A stretch of DNA of 36,633 nucleotides from Paracoccaceae bacterium (lineage in GTDB: Bacteria; Pseudomonadota; Alphaproteobacteria; Rhodobacterales; Rhodobacteraceae), in NCBI GenBank assembly GCA_013214635.1, contig JABSSC010000046.1, positions 1 through 36,633 of the forward strand, written 5' to 3'. The notes under the pieces are model-generated. The model was not told the DNA's origin, did no database searches, and saw only the letters and a program-made list of their open reading frames with translations. Position 1 is the first letter of the stretch; each line of letters begins with the position of its first letter. Made by a program: the position numbers and the translations under genes. Positions 14,862 to 24,619 of this stretch are shown here, in pieces.

Positions 14862-16648
14862 CCTTTACCACCCGCCCTGAAATAACCGGAACGTTTGGTG
14901 TCTGTACCTCAACGCACTGGATCGCGTCGTCTGTCGGGATGCGGATGCTGGAAACCGGTGGGACGGCTTTTGACGCGGCAGCGGCCATGGGCTTTGTCCT
15001 GAATGTCGTCGAGCCGCATTTGAATGGGCCGCTTGGGGACATGCCTGCCCTGATCCGTCCGGCGGGTGCGGACACGCCCATTGTTGTGTGTGGGCAGGGC
15101 GTGGCGCCAAAGGGTGCCACGATCGCCCATTACCGCGACGAAGGCCTGACGCTTGTGCCGGGTTCGGGGCTGTTGGCGACAGTGGTTCCAGGAGCATTTG
15201 ATGCATGGATGTTGATCCTTCGGGATCACGGTCGGCTGACGTTGCGCGACGTGTTGGAACCCGCGATATACTATGCGCGGCACGGTCACCCGGTTTTGCC
15301 GCGCGTTGCGGATACCATCGCCGGGTTGGCGGACTTTTTTCGTGACGAATGGCCAACGTCGTTTGCGACGTGGTGCCCGGGAGGGGCTGCGCCGCAACCG
15401 GGCGCGTTGTTTCGGAACCCTGAGCTTGCAGACGCCTGGGAACGGCTCTTGTCAGAGGTTGAGGGCGAAAAAACGCGCGTGGCACAAATTGACGCCGCGC
15501 GGCGAATTTTCTCGCAAGGCTTCATTGCAGAAGCCATCGACACTTGGATGCGCGATGCATGCGTGATGGACGCAGCAGGTGAGCGGCGGCGTGGTGTCTT
15601 GACGGGGCAAGACATGGCCGATTGGCAAGCCAGTTATGAGCCCGCCTTGTCACTGGATTACAACGGCTGGACCGTCTGGAAATGCGGGGCGTGGACACAA
15701 GGACCTGTATTGCTTCAGTCGCTGCGACTGCTCGAAGCGCGTGGATTTGATGCAACGGAACTCACCAGTGCTGAGCATGTGCACGCTGTTACCGAAGCGC
15801 TAAAGCTCAGTTTTGCCGATCGCGAGGCCTATTACGGCGATCCGGACTTTAGCGAGATTCCCTTGGACGCTTTACTGTCGCGCGACTACGCCCGTGCGCG
15901 CGCAGACCTGATCGGTCCTTCTGCGGCGATGTCAGTTTTGCCGGGGCAGATTGCGGGGCTGGAGGATTGGGCGCTTGCAGCAGAAACGCGCGCAACGGCC
16001 GATACAGTCACCCCTGGCGGTGTCGGTGTTGGTGAGCCGACCATGGCGCATCTGACAGAGCGTCGCGGTGATACCGTGCATATCGATGTCATTGACCGTT
16101 GGGGCAACTCGGTCTCGGCCACGCCGTCGGGTGGGTGGTTGCAATCGTCACCGACCGTTCCCGGCCTTGGCATGCCGCTCAATTCGCGGGCACAGATGTT
16201 CTGGCTGGACGAGGGTTTGCCGACGTCCCTTGTGCCGGGGCGTCGCCCGCGGACAACCCTGTCGCCTTCCATGGCGCAGGCGCCAGACGGGACTCACTAC
16301 GCTTTTGGGACTCCGGGTGGGGACCAGCAGGACCAATGGCAGTTGATGCTTTTGCTTCGGTTCATCCATTCGGAGATGAATCTGCAAGAGGCGATCGATG
16401 GTCCGCTTTGGTATACGGGGCATCTTCAATCGTCCTTCTACCCGCGCAATATTGATCCCGGCCATATTCTGGTCGAGCCGAGTTTCGGGGACGCTGTGAT
16501 CGCAGACTTGCGCAACCGAGGGCACCGTGTGGAAGTGGCCGAGCCCTGGACCGTCGGGCGGATGACCGCGGCCAGCCGAAGTCCGGACGGAATGCTCAAG
16601 GCGGCTGCGACGCCGCGCATGATGCAGGCCTATGCCGTCGGGCGTTAG
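14858..16648 (+). CDS. Gamma-glutamyltransferase (Ntn-hydrolase family)
   Basis: A 596-residue self-cleaving N-terminal-nucleophile enzyme. The predicted nucleophile is T406 in GDTVHIDVIDRWGN, the segment where the family has TTHxSVVD, giving a large chain of 405 and a small chain of 191 residues. The GG oxyanion motif is at 484-488 (GTPGG). The start is the ATG that overlaps the FGE stop by four bases (ATGA); an upstream extension lies inside FGE. No signal peptide is visible, so it is probably cytoplasmic, unlike the periplasmic glutathione-degrading enzyme. The activating Thr-Thr-His is reduced to Thr-Val-His, which points to a divergent subfamily; the substrate is unknown. It ends in a four-base convergent overlap with the aldo/keto reductase gene. 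Confidence 0.88.
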   Translation: MTFTTRPEITGTFGVCTSTHWIASSVGMRMLETGGTAFDAAAAMGFVLNVVEPHLNGPLGDMPALIRPAGADTPIVVCGQGVAPKGATIAHYRDEGLTLVPGSGLLATVVPGAFDAWMLILRDHGRLTLRDVLEPAIYYARHGHPVLPRVADTIAGLADFFRDEWPTSFATWCPGGAAPQPGALFRNPELADAWERLLSEVEGEKTRVAQIDAARRIFSQGFIAEAIDTWMRDACVMDAAGERRRGVLTGQDMADWQASYEPALSLDYNGWTVWKCGAWTQGPVLLQSLRLLEARGFDATELTSAEHVHAVTEALKLSFADREAYYGDPDFSEIPLDALLSRDYARARADLIGPSAAMSVLPGQIAGLEDWALAAETRATADTVTPGGVGVGEPTMAHLTERRGDTVHIDVIDRWGNSVSATPSGGWLQSSPTVPGLGMPLNSRAQMFWLDEGLPTSLVPGRRPRTTLSPSMAQAPDGTHYAFGTPGGDQQDQWQLMLLLRFIHSEMNLQEAIDGPLWYTGHLQSSFYPRNIDPGHILVEPSFGDAVIADLRNRGHRVEVAEPWTVGRMTAASRSPDGMLKAAATPRMMQAYAVGR

Positions 16649-17637
16649 CGTTCGCGTGCCGGGCCTTCGGGCGGGCGGTCTATGATGCGCTCAAGCTCAT
16701 CCATTGCGGATTTTGGAAGGGGGCCCAGATCCATTGCAGCAGCATTTTCGACCGCTTGTGGCACGGTGCGCATGCCTGGAACGGGAAGAAGCGCATCGGA
16801 CTTTGCAAGGAGCCAACACAGGGCGCCTTGACCCACCGTGCGACCGCCAGCGGTCAGAATTTCGCGAATGCTGGCAAGCGTCTCGATCATCTCGGCCGAC
16901 ACAACACCGTCTTTGAAGTAGTCCATCCATTCAAACGTGTTTGACCGTACATCGTTTTCAGGAAGTTTCTGGCCAGCCGTGAATTTCCCGGTCAGCAATC
17001 CCATCGCAAGCGGCGAGCGGATGATCTGCGTCAGATCATGTGCAGCGGATGTCGTATTGATGGTTGCAGCATCGAAGAACACGTTCATCCCGTGCTCAAC
17101 GCTGTGGAAGCCAGGATAGCCAGCCGCAGCGTCAAGCCGCTCTGGGAAATCGGTGCTCCATCCGTAGCTACCGATCTGGCCGGCGGCGCGAAGTTCTTCC
17201 AATGTGTCGAACACCTCAGGGACTGCTGAAATCTCCATCGAATTGAGGTGGCACAGCAGCACATCAACACGATCCCGTTTAAGGCGGCGAAGACTGTCTT
17301 GTGTCACTTGCCGAATATAGTCGGGTGCATGTGAGGGTCCGTGAACCTTGCGCGAGGTGGGATCGAACACAAAGCCGAACTTGGTGACGATCAGTGACCC
17401 GTCGCGGTTTCCCAGTGTGTCCCCCAGCAGCTCCTCGGAGTGACCGGCGCCATAGACAGCCGCCGTGTCAAACACCCGCACTCCTGCGTCCCATGCGGCC
17501 TCAATCGTGCGACGGCTTTCATCATCTTCTGCGCCGGAATACCCAAGTGGCGTTTCATCGTTCCAGAACTCGCCACTGATCGCCCAACAGCCCATCCCGA
17601 TACGCGGCGCGCCTTTGAGTGGATCGGTTGATGTCAT
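16645..17637 (-). CDS. Aldo/keto reductase
   Basis: A 330-residue NADP(H)-dependent TIM-barrel oxidoreductase. The catalytic tetrad is complete: D57 (VFDTAAVYG), Y62, K86 (VTKFGF) and H130 (LLCHLN). The sequence resembles the AKR groups that act on sugars and sugar-like aldehydes, such as L-fucose or galactose dehydrogenase-like proteins. It is the last gene of the glycan operon; its ATG overlaps the GH43 stop by four bases. It would oxidise or reduce a sugar released by the glycosidases, but the actual sugar is not readable. Confidence 0.9.
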   Translation of the reverse strand: MTSTDPLKGAPRIGMGCWAISGEFWNDETPLGYSGAEDDESRRTIEAAWDAGVRVFDTAAVYGAGHSEELLGDTLGNRDGSLIVTKFGFVFDPTSRKVHGPSHAPDYIRQVTQDSLRRLKRDRVDVLLCHLNSMEISAVPEVFDTLEELRAAGQIGSYGWSTDFPERLDAAAGYPGFHSVEHGMNVFFDAATINTTSAAHDLTQIIRSPLAMGLLTGKFTAGQKLPENDVRSNTFEWMDYFKDGVVSAEMIETLASIREILTAGGRTVGQGALCWLLAKSDALLPVPGMRTVPQAVENAAAMDLGPLPKSAMDELERIIDRPPEGPARER

Positions 17638-19235
17638 GTCGCGGCCCCTTCGCTGTCTTTGGAGTACGCAAAGCTTGTAAAGCGCGCCTCTTGCCTCCGC
17701 CCGGTCGTGTCAAACGCCACCATCCCGACAAACGCACCGGTAAAGGATTGATGCTCGCCAGGGGCACCTTCGTCCGAAATCGGTGCAGCCGATAAAACGC
17801 CGCCAATCGGGTGCCATGCGCCACCCTGTTTCCAGAAGAACTGCTGCTTCGTGCCCGCGACCTCGACCGCCAAGTCGACCGGTCCGTCCTCGATTGGGAT
17901 AGGCTCCCCGATCAAGGCGAGTTGTGCTTTGGGGTAATCGTCAACGCAGGACATCACCTGTAACACGCGACCAAGTTGAGGGTCCAAAGTCAGTATCCCG
18001 GCGTGGAACTTGTAGCGATTGTAGTATGTGGTCAGACCCGCACCCTGTTGGTAGGTATCCGGCGCAAATTCCAACTGCGTCTCGGCATGGTACGCGGCGT
18101 GCTCTTGGCGGCGAGCGACCAAAGCCTGATCAAACCAGCTACCCAGGCTTTCGGCCCCTTTAAGGACTAAGGTACCCGGTTCCATCCGAAAGATCGCGTC
18201 TGGATACGGGGTGCGAAGCCATTGAAACTCATCAGGCAGTGTTCCATCGGCAAAGTCGTGGGCGACCCGCGCCGGATGGGCAAGGGCGGGCGCATTGATA
18301 GGGACAGTGTCACGAGGGACAAGGCCGCCGTCTTCGAGGTACAGCCAATCGTCTTCGCCCCAGACACAGCGCTCAATCCCTGTTTCGCGGCCCATGGGGC
18401 AGACACGTTCGGGCAGGGGACGTCCCATCAGAAAGGTATGGTAAACCTCGCCGTCTGGAGTTTCGACATACTGACCATGCCCTACACGCTGGATCGCGTT
18501 TTCAGGCGCCATCGCGGCCGTCATGACGTGCAGATTCGGATGGTCTTCGTAAGGCCCGCGAATATCACGGGACCGCGCAAGGCTGACGGCGTGCCTGTAC
18601 CCGGTGCCACCTTCTGCTGTCGTCAGATAGTAGTATCCGTTGCGTTTAAAGATGTGCGGCGCTTCGGTCAGGCCCCGAGAAGTTCCCGGATAAATGTTTG
18701 TAATCGGGCCAATCAGACCTTGTTCGGGTGACCATTCCTGAAGGTTGATCCCATCAAACGCCGTGTGGGCCGGATTGCATCCAGTTCCCGGGCCACGGTG
18801 GTTCCACTGGACGTTCATGAACCACTTGCGCCCGTCATCATCATGAAAAAGCGATGGATCGAAGCCTTGTGAATTCACATAAACCCGCTCGGACCAGTCA
18901 CCGTCGATGGTCTCGCAGGTCGTGATGTAGTTGTGGGCATCCTTAAAGCTGCCCTCAAGCCGTTTCACATCTGTGTAAACCAGCCAAAACTTTCCATCCG
19001 CATGGCTGAGGCACGGCGCCCAAATCCCACCGGAATCCGGGTTTCCCCGCATGTCGAGAAGGTCTGGTCGATTGAGTGGGCGTGCAACGAGCGTCCAGTT
19101 CACCAGATCGCGCGAGTGATGAATCTGGACGCCAGGATACCATTCAAACGTCGACGTCGCGATGTAATAGTCCTCTCCCACCCGGCAGATGGATGGGTCG
19201 GGGTTAAAGCCGGGAAGGATCGGGTTGGTTATCAT
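17634..19235 (-). CDS. Glycoside hydrolase family 43 (beta-xylosidase / alpha-L-arabinofuranosidase type)
   Basis: A 533-residue GH43 enzyme: an N-terminal five-bladed propeller (about 1-310) and a C-terminal beta-sandwich (about 325-530), the two-domain form seen in Selenomonas beta-xylosidase. Catalytic residues are D13 (general base, NPDPS), D126 (GFDPSLF) and E191 (general acid, TEAPH), spaced as in that enzyme. No signal peptide is present, so it acts in the cytoplasm on imported oligosaccharides. The start overlaps the upstream dehydrogenase stop by four bases (ATGA), and the end overlaps the aldo/keto reductase in the same way. Whether it removes xylose or arabinose cannot be told. Confidence 0.92.
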   Translation of the reverse strand: MITNPILPGFNPDPSICRVGEDYYIATSTFEWYPGVQIHHSRDLVNWTLVARPLNRPDLLDMRGNPDSGGIWAPCLSHADGKFWLVYTDVKRLEGSFKDAHNYITTCETIDGDWSERVYVNSQGFDPSLFHDDDGRKWFMNVQWNHRGPGTGCNPAHTAFDGINLQEWSPEQGLIGPITNIYPGTSRGLTEAPHIFKRNGYYYLTTAEGGTGYRHAVSLARSRDIRGPYEDHPNLHVMTAAMAPENAIQRVGHGQYVETPDGEVYHTFLMGRPLPERVCPMGRETGIERCVWGEDDWLYLEDGGLVPRDTVPINAPALAHPARVAHDFADGTLPDEFQWLRTPYPDAIFRMEPGTLVLKGAESLGSWFDQALVARRQEHAAYHAETQLEFAPDTYQQGAGLTTYYNRYKFHAGILTLDPQLGRVLQVMSCVDDYPKAQLALIGEPIPIEDGPVDLAVEVAGTKQQFFWKQGGAWHPIGGVLSAAPISDEGAPGEHQSFTGAFVGMVAFDTTGRRQEARFTSFAYSKDSEGAAT

Positions 19236-20362
19236 CTCAGCAGAGCCTGTGCTTGGTCCGGGGTCAACGCGGCAGGACGCTCACAGGTCGTCGAAAGTGT
19301 TATGAACTCACCGCGTTCGCCCGCTTCAAGAATGCTGGTCATCGCATCGACCGCATGAATGGCAAGGTCGAGACTGCACCGCTGTGGGCGGTCTTCTGCA
19401 ATTGCCGCGACCATGTCCGCGAGACCTGCCATACGATAGTTGGCACGAGGGTTCGCGCTTTCGACATCTTGGTTAGGTTGACCAAACGGGTGTGCCCATT
19501 GGTCGACCTCGTTGATCACGCCATCGTCGCCAGCCATCTCAAGATCGCCGCCGAAGAAGTTTGGATCTGGCACAAAAAGCGACCCGTCGGTGCCATAAAG
19601 CTCCATGGGGGCGTGCCGGTGTGCTTTGACGTCCCAGCTTGTACCCAAAGTAACGGTCGCGCCATTGGCGAACTCCAGCAGCGCGTGAATGTTGGTCGGC
19701 GTCTTAACCGGGATTTCTTCGCCCCTGCGAGGTTCAGAGAGGATCGTCCGCGTTGCCGACGCAGAGGACGTCAAAGCCCCCACCCTCCGGATTGGACCCA
19801 GCAATTGGATCAGGTTCGTAATGTAATACGGCCCGATATCCAAAACTGGGCCCGCACCGGGGAGGAAGAAAAAGTCGGGGTTGGGGTGCCAATGCTCCAT
19901 CCCCCGGCTCATGACATGTGCGGTCCCGCCGACGATCCGTCCGATTGCACCATCGTCAATCAATGCGCGGGCCTGCTGGTGCGCCCCACCCAAAAAGGTG
20001 TCGGGCGCCGACCCAACGCGCAAGAACTGAGCCGCAGCCAGCTCGCGCAGGGCCTCACCCTCTGCAAGCGTCAAAACGAGCGGTTTCTCTGAATAGACGT
20101 GTTTGCCAGCCTCGAGCACCCGTCGGCTCACATCAAAATGCGCCGCCGGTATCGTGAGGTTTACAATGACAGAGATGTCGTCCGCGTCCAGAAGGTCATC
20201 AACACTCGATGCACGCACGCCAAACTCGTCTGCCCGGGCTTGCGCCGCGGACAGATCAATGTCCGCGACAGCCCTGATTTCAAGTCCCGCAAAGAGCGGC
20301 GCGAGCCTGAGATAGGCGGCCGATATGTTGCCGCATCCGATAATTCCGACGCCAGTGGTCAT
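19232..20362 (-). CDS. Gfo/Idh/MocA family oxidoreductase
   Basis: A 376-residue NAD(P)-dependent sugar oxidoreductase. The N-terminal Rossmann motif is GIIGCGNISAAYL. The family's catalytic EKP is seen as HVYSEKPLVLTLAEGEAL. The C-terminal part has the GFO substrate fold, with GPVLDIGPYYITNLIQLLG. I start at the ATG at 20360-20362, preceded by GGAAGGA and leaving 16 bases after the upstream gene; a longer frame would overlap that gene. Such enzymes oxidise sugars, inositols or their acids and often partner an AP-endonuclease-type isomerase, which is the gene next to it here. Confidence 0.9.
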   Translation of the reverse strand: MTTGVGIIGCGNISAAYLRLAPLFAGLEIRAVADIDLSAAQARADEFGVRASSVDDLLDADDISVIVNLTIPAAHFDVSRRVLEAGKHVYSEKPLVLTLAEGEALRELAAAQFLRVGSAPDTFLGGAHQQARALIDDGAIGRIVGGTAHVMSRGMEHWHPNPDFFFLPGAGPVLDIGPYYITNLIQLLGPIRRVGALTSSASATRTILSEPRRGEEIPVKTPTNIHALLEFANGATVTLGTSWDVKAHRHAPMELYGTDGSLFVPDPNFFGGDLEMAGDDGVINEVDQWAHPFGQPNQDVESANPRANYRMAGLADMVAAIAEDRPQRCSLDLAIHAVDAMTSILEAGERGEFITLSTTCERPAALTPDQAQALLR

Positions 20363-20378
20363 TGCGTCAATTCCTTCC

Positions 20379-21134
20379 TTAGAACGTGCGGGCCGTGGCG
20401 AGCGAGCGTTCGGCAAATCGCCGGTCATCGCTGGGGTTGTCGTGTTCCATGATCAGATACTTGGCGGCGCTTTCATCCAGCGCTCCGATGATCGCGGGCC
20501 AGTCCATCACGCCGTGGCCAACATCGGCCCATCCGTCTTCGTCCGCGTTCTGACCTTCTGGCGCGATGTCTTTGACATGCGCCGAGATGATACGATCAGC
20601 ATACTTCGTGACCCAAGCAATCGGGTCCTGCCCGCCAACCTGAACCCACGCCACATCCAGTTCGAGAACCAGGTCATCGCCGCCCTGCATAATCAGGTCT
20701 AGCGGTAGATCTTCGCCCCCGAGATCCACAAATTCAAAGGCGTGATTGTGCCAGCCAAAGGCAAGGCCGGCATCTTGAAGCGGTTTGCCTGCATCAGCGA
20801 GCGCGCGCCCAAAGTCGGCCCAACCGGCGGCGTCCTTGTCACGCTCTTCGGCTGCGATCGCAGGGACAAACACTGCCTGTAGCCCAAGGCGCTTTGCGAT
20901 CTCGATGGCTTTGTCCGGCGTTTGCGACACCAGATCAAAGCTGAAATGACCCGTCGGCATCGACAAACCCGTCGCATCGAGGGCGCTAACGAGTTCGTTG
21001 ACGGCGGCGTCATCTCCGTAAAGGCCGCCAAAACCCTCAGCTTGCGCATACCCGAGGTCGCTGATCATGCGCAGTGTTTCGGTCAACGGGCCAAAGTTCC
21101 TTGAGGAATAGAGTTGGTAAGAGAAGTCACGCAT
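20379..21134 (-). CDS. Sugar phosphate isomerase/epimerase (AP-endonuclease-2 TIM barrel)
   Basis: A 251-residue TIM-barrel protein of the xylose-isomerase-like family. Probable metal ligands are seen in LVLELDVAWV (Asp), ISAHVKD (His) and YLIMEHDN (Glu). The ATG at 21132-21134 is chosen because GGAAAG precedes it; it overlaps the 3' end of the GH2 gene by eight bases. Relatives isomerise or epimerise free keto-sugars or inosose. Pairing with the Gfo/Idh/MocA enzyme downstream suggests a two-step conversion of an unusual sugar released by the glycosidases; the exact reaction is unknown. Confidence 0.88.
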   Translation of the reverse strand: MRDFSYQLYSSRNFGPLTETLRMISDLGYAQAEGFGGLYGDDAAVNELVSALDATGLSMPTGHFSFDLVSQTPDKAIEIAKRLGLQAVFVPAIAAEERDKDAAGWADFGRALADAGKPLQDAGLAFGWHNHAFEFVDLGGEDLPLDLIMQGGDDLVLELDVAWVQVGGQDPIAWVTKYADRIISAHVKDIAPEGQNADEDGWADVGHGVMDWPAIIGALDESAAKYLIMEHDNPSDDRRFAERSLATARTF

Positions 21135-23532
21135 GGGTCCGTCTTTCCTTGGTTGGGCCATAAGTGGCCGAATACAGATCGCGCGCTGTGGCGTTCGCCG
21201 TTGCGCCCGGGGTTTGGGGTAAAAAATTGAGCGTTACGTCCGCGCCTGGGAGGACCAACACTCCGTTGTCCGAAAAGCGCCCGGGGATGTCTGCCTCAAG
21301 CGCCGTGAAGAGTGCAGGCCGGTCACTTGAAAGAACAAATGTGTTGCCGTCTTGGGCGACGTTTAACCCGCTCGGTTTTAAGTCCAAAGATTTGTAGGGA
21401 CGCGGGGTATAATGATCTTGGCCCCGTCGGCCATCTGACCATTCCCAATCGAAAATCAGCAGTTCATCGGCACGTATTTCGGCCGTTGGGATGCAGGCAA
21501 CATCCCGTGCCGCATCTGTCAGAACCTGCGCTTTTGCAGTCGCAATGCTGCGCAGCGTGCCGTCGGTGCCAATCGCAGAAATACTCAAAGAAACTGAAGC
21601 TTCTGCGCGCATGTCATTTACGGCGACAAGCGCGATTTCGTCTCCACGAGGTACCGCTGTCACCATGCCGGGGGCAAAAGAATGCTGCGCAGCATAGTGC
21701 AGCAATTTCCACCCGCCTCCATAGTCTAGGGATGACCAACTGCACACGGGCCAGGTGTCATTTAGCTGCCAGATCAATGTGCCCATGCAGCGTGGTTTGA
21801 GGCTGCGCCAATGCGTGACCGCGGTTTTTATCGCCAGCGCCTGCTGCACCTGGCTGAGATACACAAAGTCCTCAAAACCCACCGGGAAGCGGAAGTACCT
21901 GAACATCGTTTCTGCGATGCGGGCGTTGCCGCCCCGGTTCTTCTGATGGCTCTCCAAAACGGGCGCCGCAATGTTGAAGTCCTCGGGCGCGCAGAAGCTT
22001 CGGATCTGGTCCATGGATGGGTAGGATTGAAACCCGAATTCTGAGCAGAAGCGCGGTCCAACATCGCGATAGTGGTCAAAGTCGCGACCCTCATGCCAGA
22101 CCGACCAGAAATGCATGTCGCCCGCCGTGTCGTCGTGCCATGCGTCCCCAAAGTCCAACCGACCACGTGACGGGGAGGACGGCCACCAGATCGCCTGAGG
22201 GTCTGCCTGTTTCAGTGCGCGCTCGCAGGCATAGTTCAGTCGATCATATGCGGCGAGGTATCGATCACGGTTTTGGCGGCTTTCTTCGAACCACGTCAGC
22301 GCTCCGACGTTCTCGTTGTCGCCGCACCAAAGCGCGATGGACGCATGATGATGTAGGCGCGCAACTGTTTGCGAAACTTCGATCTCGACCTCGCTGAGAA
22401 ACGCTTCATCTGACGGATAGAGCGCGCACGCGAACATCAGGTCCTGCCAAACCATCAGCCCAAGCTCGTCGCAAAGGTCATAGAACCAATCGGGCTCATA
22501 TCGCCCGCCGCCCCAGACCCGGATCATGTTCATGTTGGCGTCAACAGCGGATTGGAGCAGGTCGCGGATCTTTTCGCGCGATATGCGCGAAGGCAGAGCG
22601 TCCGCGGGTATCCAATTCGCCCCTCGACAGAAAACGGGGTGCCCATTCACGCGGAACGCAAAGCTCGCACCGATCTCATCGGGCGTGGTCACATGCTCAA
22701 ACTGCCTCAGGCCAATCTGGCGCGTTTCAACCTGCGCGCCCAAGGTTACGGTCAGGTCATAAAGGCGCTGCTCGCCCAGCCCTGCGGGCCACCAAAGCTC
22801 TGGATTTGCCACATCAAAGCTGGCCTTTGCCTCCGAACCAGCCTCAACAGAGATATCTTGCCCGTTGAACGCGAAGACGACGTCGCCCGCGCGATCGCCG
22901 GTGATTTGCGCAGTCACGTCAACTCGGACGGCACCGTCGCTGTGGTGCTGGGCAATGTGAAGGCTTTCGATCCGCGCTGTGGGCATGGGTTCAAAGAAAA
23001 TGTCGCCATAAACACCAAACGGGGCCAGTGCGATATTCCAGTCCCACCCGAAATCACATTGCGGTTTGCGCAGCATGTTTGGGTTGGGGATGACGCTGTT
23101 TTCAGCCTGAAACGGAACAAAGAAAGGCTGCGCCGCCTGTCGTTCGGCAGCCACGCGCACAGAAGATGCGAAGGTTATCTCGATCAGGTTTGTTCCAATC
23201 CGCGCCGCACCAGACACATCAACGCGGTGACACAAGAACGCGTTGTTGGCCTCAAGAACCATGACGCCGTTCAACCGTACCGTCGCGACCGTATCCAACT
23301 GATCAATGACCAAGGTCAGGTCGGTTCGATCCAACGTGACCTCGCGACGTAAGGTCCAGTCGCGTTCAGCCACCCAGCGGCAGTCGTACTCGTTTCTGCC
23401 CCAATACGGATCGGGCAAGACATCCGCATCCACCAACGCCGATATTGCATCGCCGGGCAGGGTCAGCGGGACATCATGGTCCCGCCCCGTGTCGCGCAAG
23501 CGCCACGGACCAGAGAGGTCAATTCTGTTCAT
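21127..23532 (-). CDS. Glycoside hydrolase family 2, beta-mannosidase-like
   Basis: An 801-residue GH2 enzyme with the order jelly-roll sugar-binding domain (about 1-180), Ig-like domain (about 185-280), TIM barrel (about 285-590) and C-terminal sandwich. It has the beta-mannosidase marks WDWNIALAPFGVYGDIFF, RVWGGGRYEPDWFYDLCDELGLMVWQD (split by position 338-364), and WCGDNEN with the acid/base E407; the nucleophile is E498 in RFCSEFGFQSYP. The length fits cytoplasmic beta-mannosidases, and no signal peptide is present. It would trim beta-mannosyl or related residues from imported oligosaccharides. It follows the ABC ATPase gene by 12 bases. Exo-beta-glucosaminidase is the main alternative in GH2, but the motifs favour mannosidase. 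Confidence 0.9.
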   Translation of the reverse strand: MNRIDLSGPWRLRDTGRDHDVPLTLPGDAISALVDADVLPDPYWGRNEYDCRWVAERDWTLRREVTLDRTDLTLVIDQLDTVATVRLNGVMVLEANNAFLCHRVDVSGAARIGTNLIEITFASSVRVAAERQAAQPFFVPFQAENSVIPNPNMLRKPQCDFGWDWNIALAPFGVYGDIFFEPMPTARIESLHIAQHHSDGAVRVDVTAQITGDRAGDVVFAFNGQDISVEAGSEAKASFDVANPELWWPAGLGEQRLYDLTVTLGAQVETRQIGLRQFEHVTTPDEIGASFAFRVNGHPVFCRGANWIPADALPSRISREKIRDLLQSAVDANMNMIRVWGGGRYEPDWFYDLCDELGLMVWQDLMFACALYPSDEAFLSEVEIEVSQTVARLHHHASIALWCGDNENVGALTWFEESRQNRDRYLAAYDRLNYACERALKQADPQAIWWPSSPSRGRLDFGDAWHDDTAGDMHFWSVWHEGRDFDHYRDVGPRFCSEFGFQSYPSMDQIRSFCAPEDFNIAAPVLESHQKNRGGNARIAETMFRYFRFPVGFEDFVYLSQVQQALAIKTAVTHWRSLKPRCMGTLIWQLNDTWPVCSWSSLDYGGGWKLLHYAAQHSFAPGMVTAVPRGDEIALVAVNDMRAEASVSLSISAIGTDGTLRSIATAKAQVLTDAARDVACIPTAEIRADELLIFDWEWSDGRRGQDHYTPRPYKSLDLKPSGLNVAQDGNTFVLSSDRPALFTALEADIPGRFSDNGVLVLPGADVTLNFLPQTPGATANATARDLYSATYGPTKERRTHA

Positions 23533-23544
23533 TTCGTCGTCGTT

Positions 23545-24615
23545 TCAGAGGCGGAGTTCAGTTCCCGCGTCAAAGAATGAGGCTCGTGCGGCATCAAATC
23601 CGATGGTGATCTGATCGCCGGTGCTGATGGCGGTTTGCCCGTCGATCCGGATGCGGAAACGATTGCCCGCGACTGGGGCCCAAACGAGCGTGTCTGATCC
23701 CATCGGCTCAACAATATCGACCGTCGTGTCGACCGTGTTCGGCATGGCCCGGGCCGCGTCGCCGATGACCACATGCTCGGGCCGTACGCCCATGCTGGCC
23801 TGACCGGATGCTGTACTTTTGAAGTTGTAGCCAACGGTCGAAAACGTCTGATCTCCGACGCGGAACGCGTCGCCATCCAGCACGCCCTCGAGGAAGTTCA
23901 TCGAAGGCGACCCAATGAAGTCGGCGACGTACTTGTTGCCGGGGCGGTTATAGATCTCTTCGGGTGAGGCCAACTGCTGGATCGCGCCACCCTTCATGAT
24001 CGCGATCCGATCCGCCAAGGTCATGGCCTCAACCTGATCGTGGGTCACGTAAATGATGGTGTTCTGAAGTTGCTGGTGCAGCCGCTTGATCTCGACACGC
24101 AGATCGGCGCGCAGTTTCGCATCGAGGTTCGACAGAGGCTCATCAAACAGGAACACATCGACGTCCCGCACAAGTGCCCGACCGATGGCAACGCGCTGCC
24201 GCTGGCCGCCGGAAAGCGCGCCGGGCTTCCGCTTAAGCAACGGTTCAATCTGAAGGATCTCAGCAGCCCGGGCAACGCGCTTGGCAATCTCGTCGCGCGG
24301 TGTACCAGCGTTTTTGAGTCCGAAAGACAGGTTCCCCTCAACAGTCATCTGGGGGTAGAGCGCATAGGATTGGAACACCATGCCAATGCCCCGCTCGGAC
24401 GGTTCTTTCCAGGTAACGTTGTCGTCCTTGATGAAGATCTGACCGTCGGAGACTTCCAAGAGCCCCGCGATGCAGTTGAGCAAGGTGGACTTGCCGCAAC
24501 CCGACGCGCCCAGCAGAACCAGAAACTCTCCATCATGGATATCGAGGTTCAAACCCTGAAGGACCTTTACAGATCCGAAGTTCAGGTCGAGGTCTTTGAT
24601 TTCAACAGAATGCAT
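23545..24615 (-). CDS. Sugar ABC transporter ATP-binding protein (MalK/UgpC type)
   Basis: A 356-residue ATPase of the carbohydrate-uptake CUT1 class. The Walker A is GASGCGKST, the signature LSGGQRQR, and the Walker B FLFDEPLSNLDAKL with the switch His in YVTHDQVEAM. The C-terminal TOBE/MDR domain (about 235-356) is where regulators or glucose-PTS proteins bind in MalK. It energises the two permeases encoded immediately upstream (four bases). The ribosome site AAGG overlaps the permease stop. Family is certain. Confidence 0.96.
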   Translation of the reverse strand: MHSVEIKDLDLNFGSVKVLQGLNLDIHDGEFLVLLGASGCGKSTLLNCIAGLLEVSDGQIFIKDDNVTWKEPSERGIGMVFQSYALYPQMTVEGNLSFGLKNAGTPRDEIAKRVARAAEILQIEPLLKRKPGALSGGQRQRVAIGRALVRDVDVFLFDEPLSNLDAKLRADLRVEIKRLHQQLQNTIIYVTHDQVEAMTLADRIAIMKGGAIQQLASPEEIYNRPGNKYVADFIGSPSMNFLEGVLDGDAFRVGDQTFSTVGYNFKSTASGQASMGVRPEHVVIGDAARAMPNTVDTTVDIVEPMGSDTLVWAPVAGNRFRIRIDGQTAISTGDQITIGFDAARASFFDAGTELRL

Positions 24616-24619
24616 GTGG

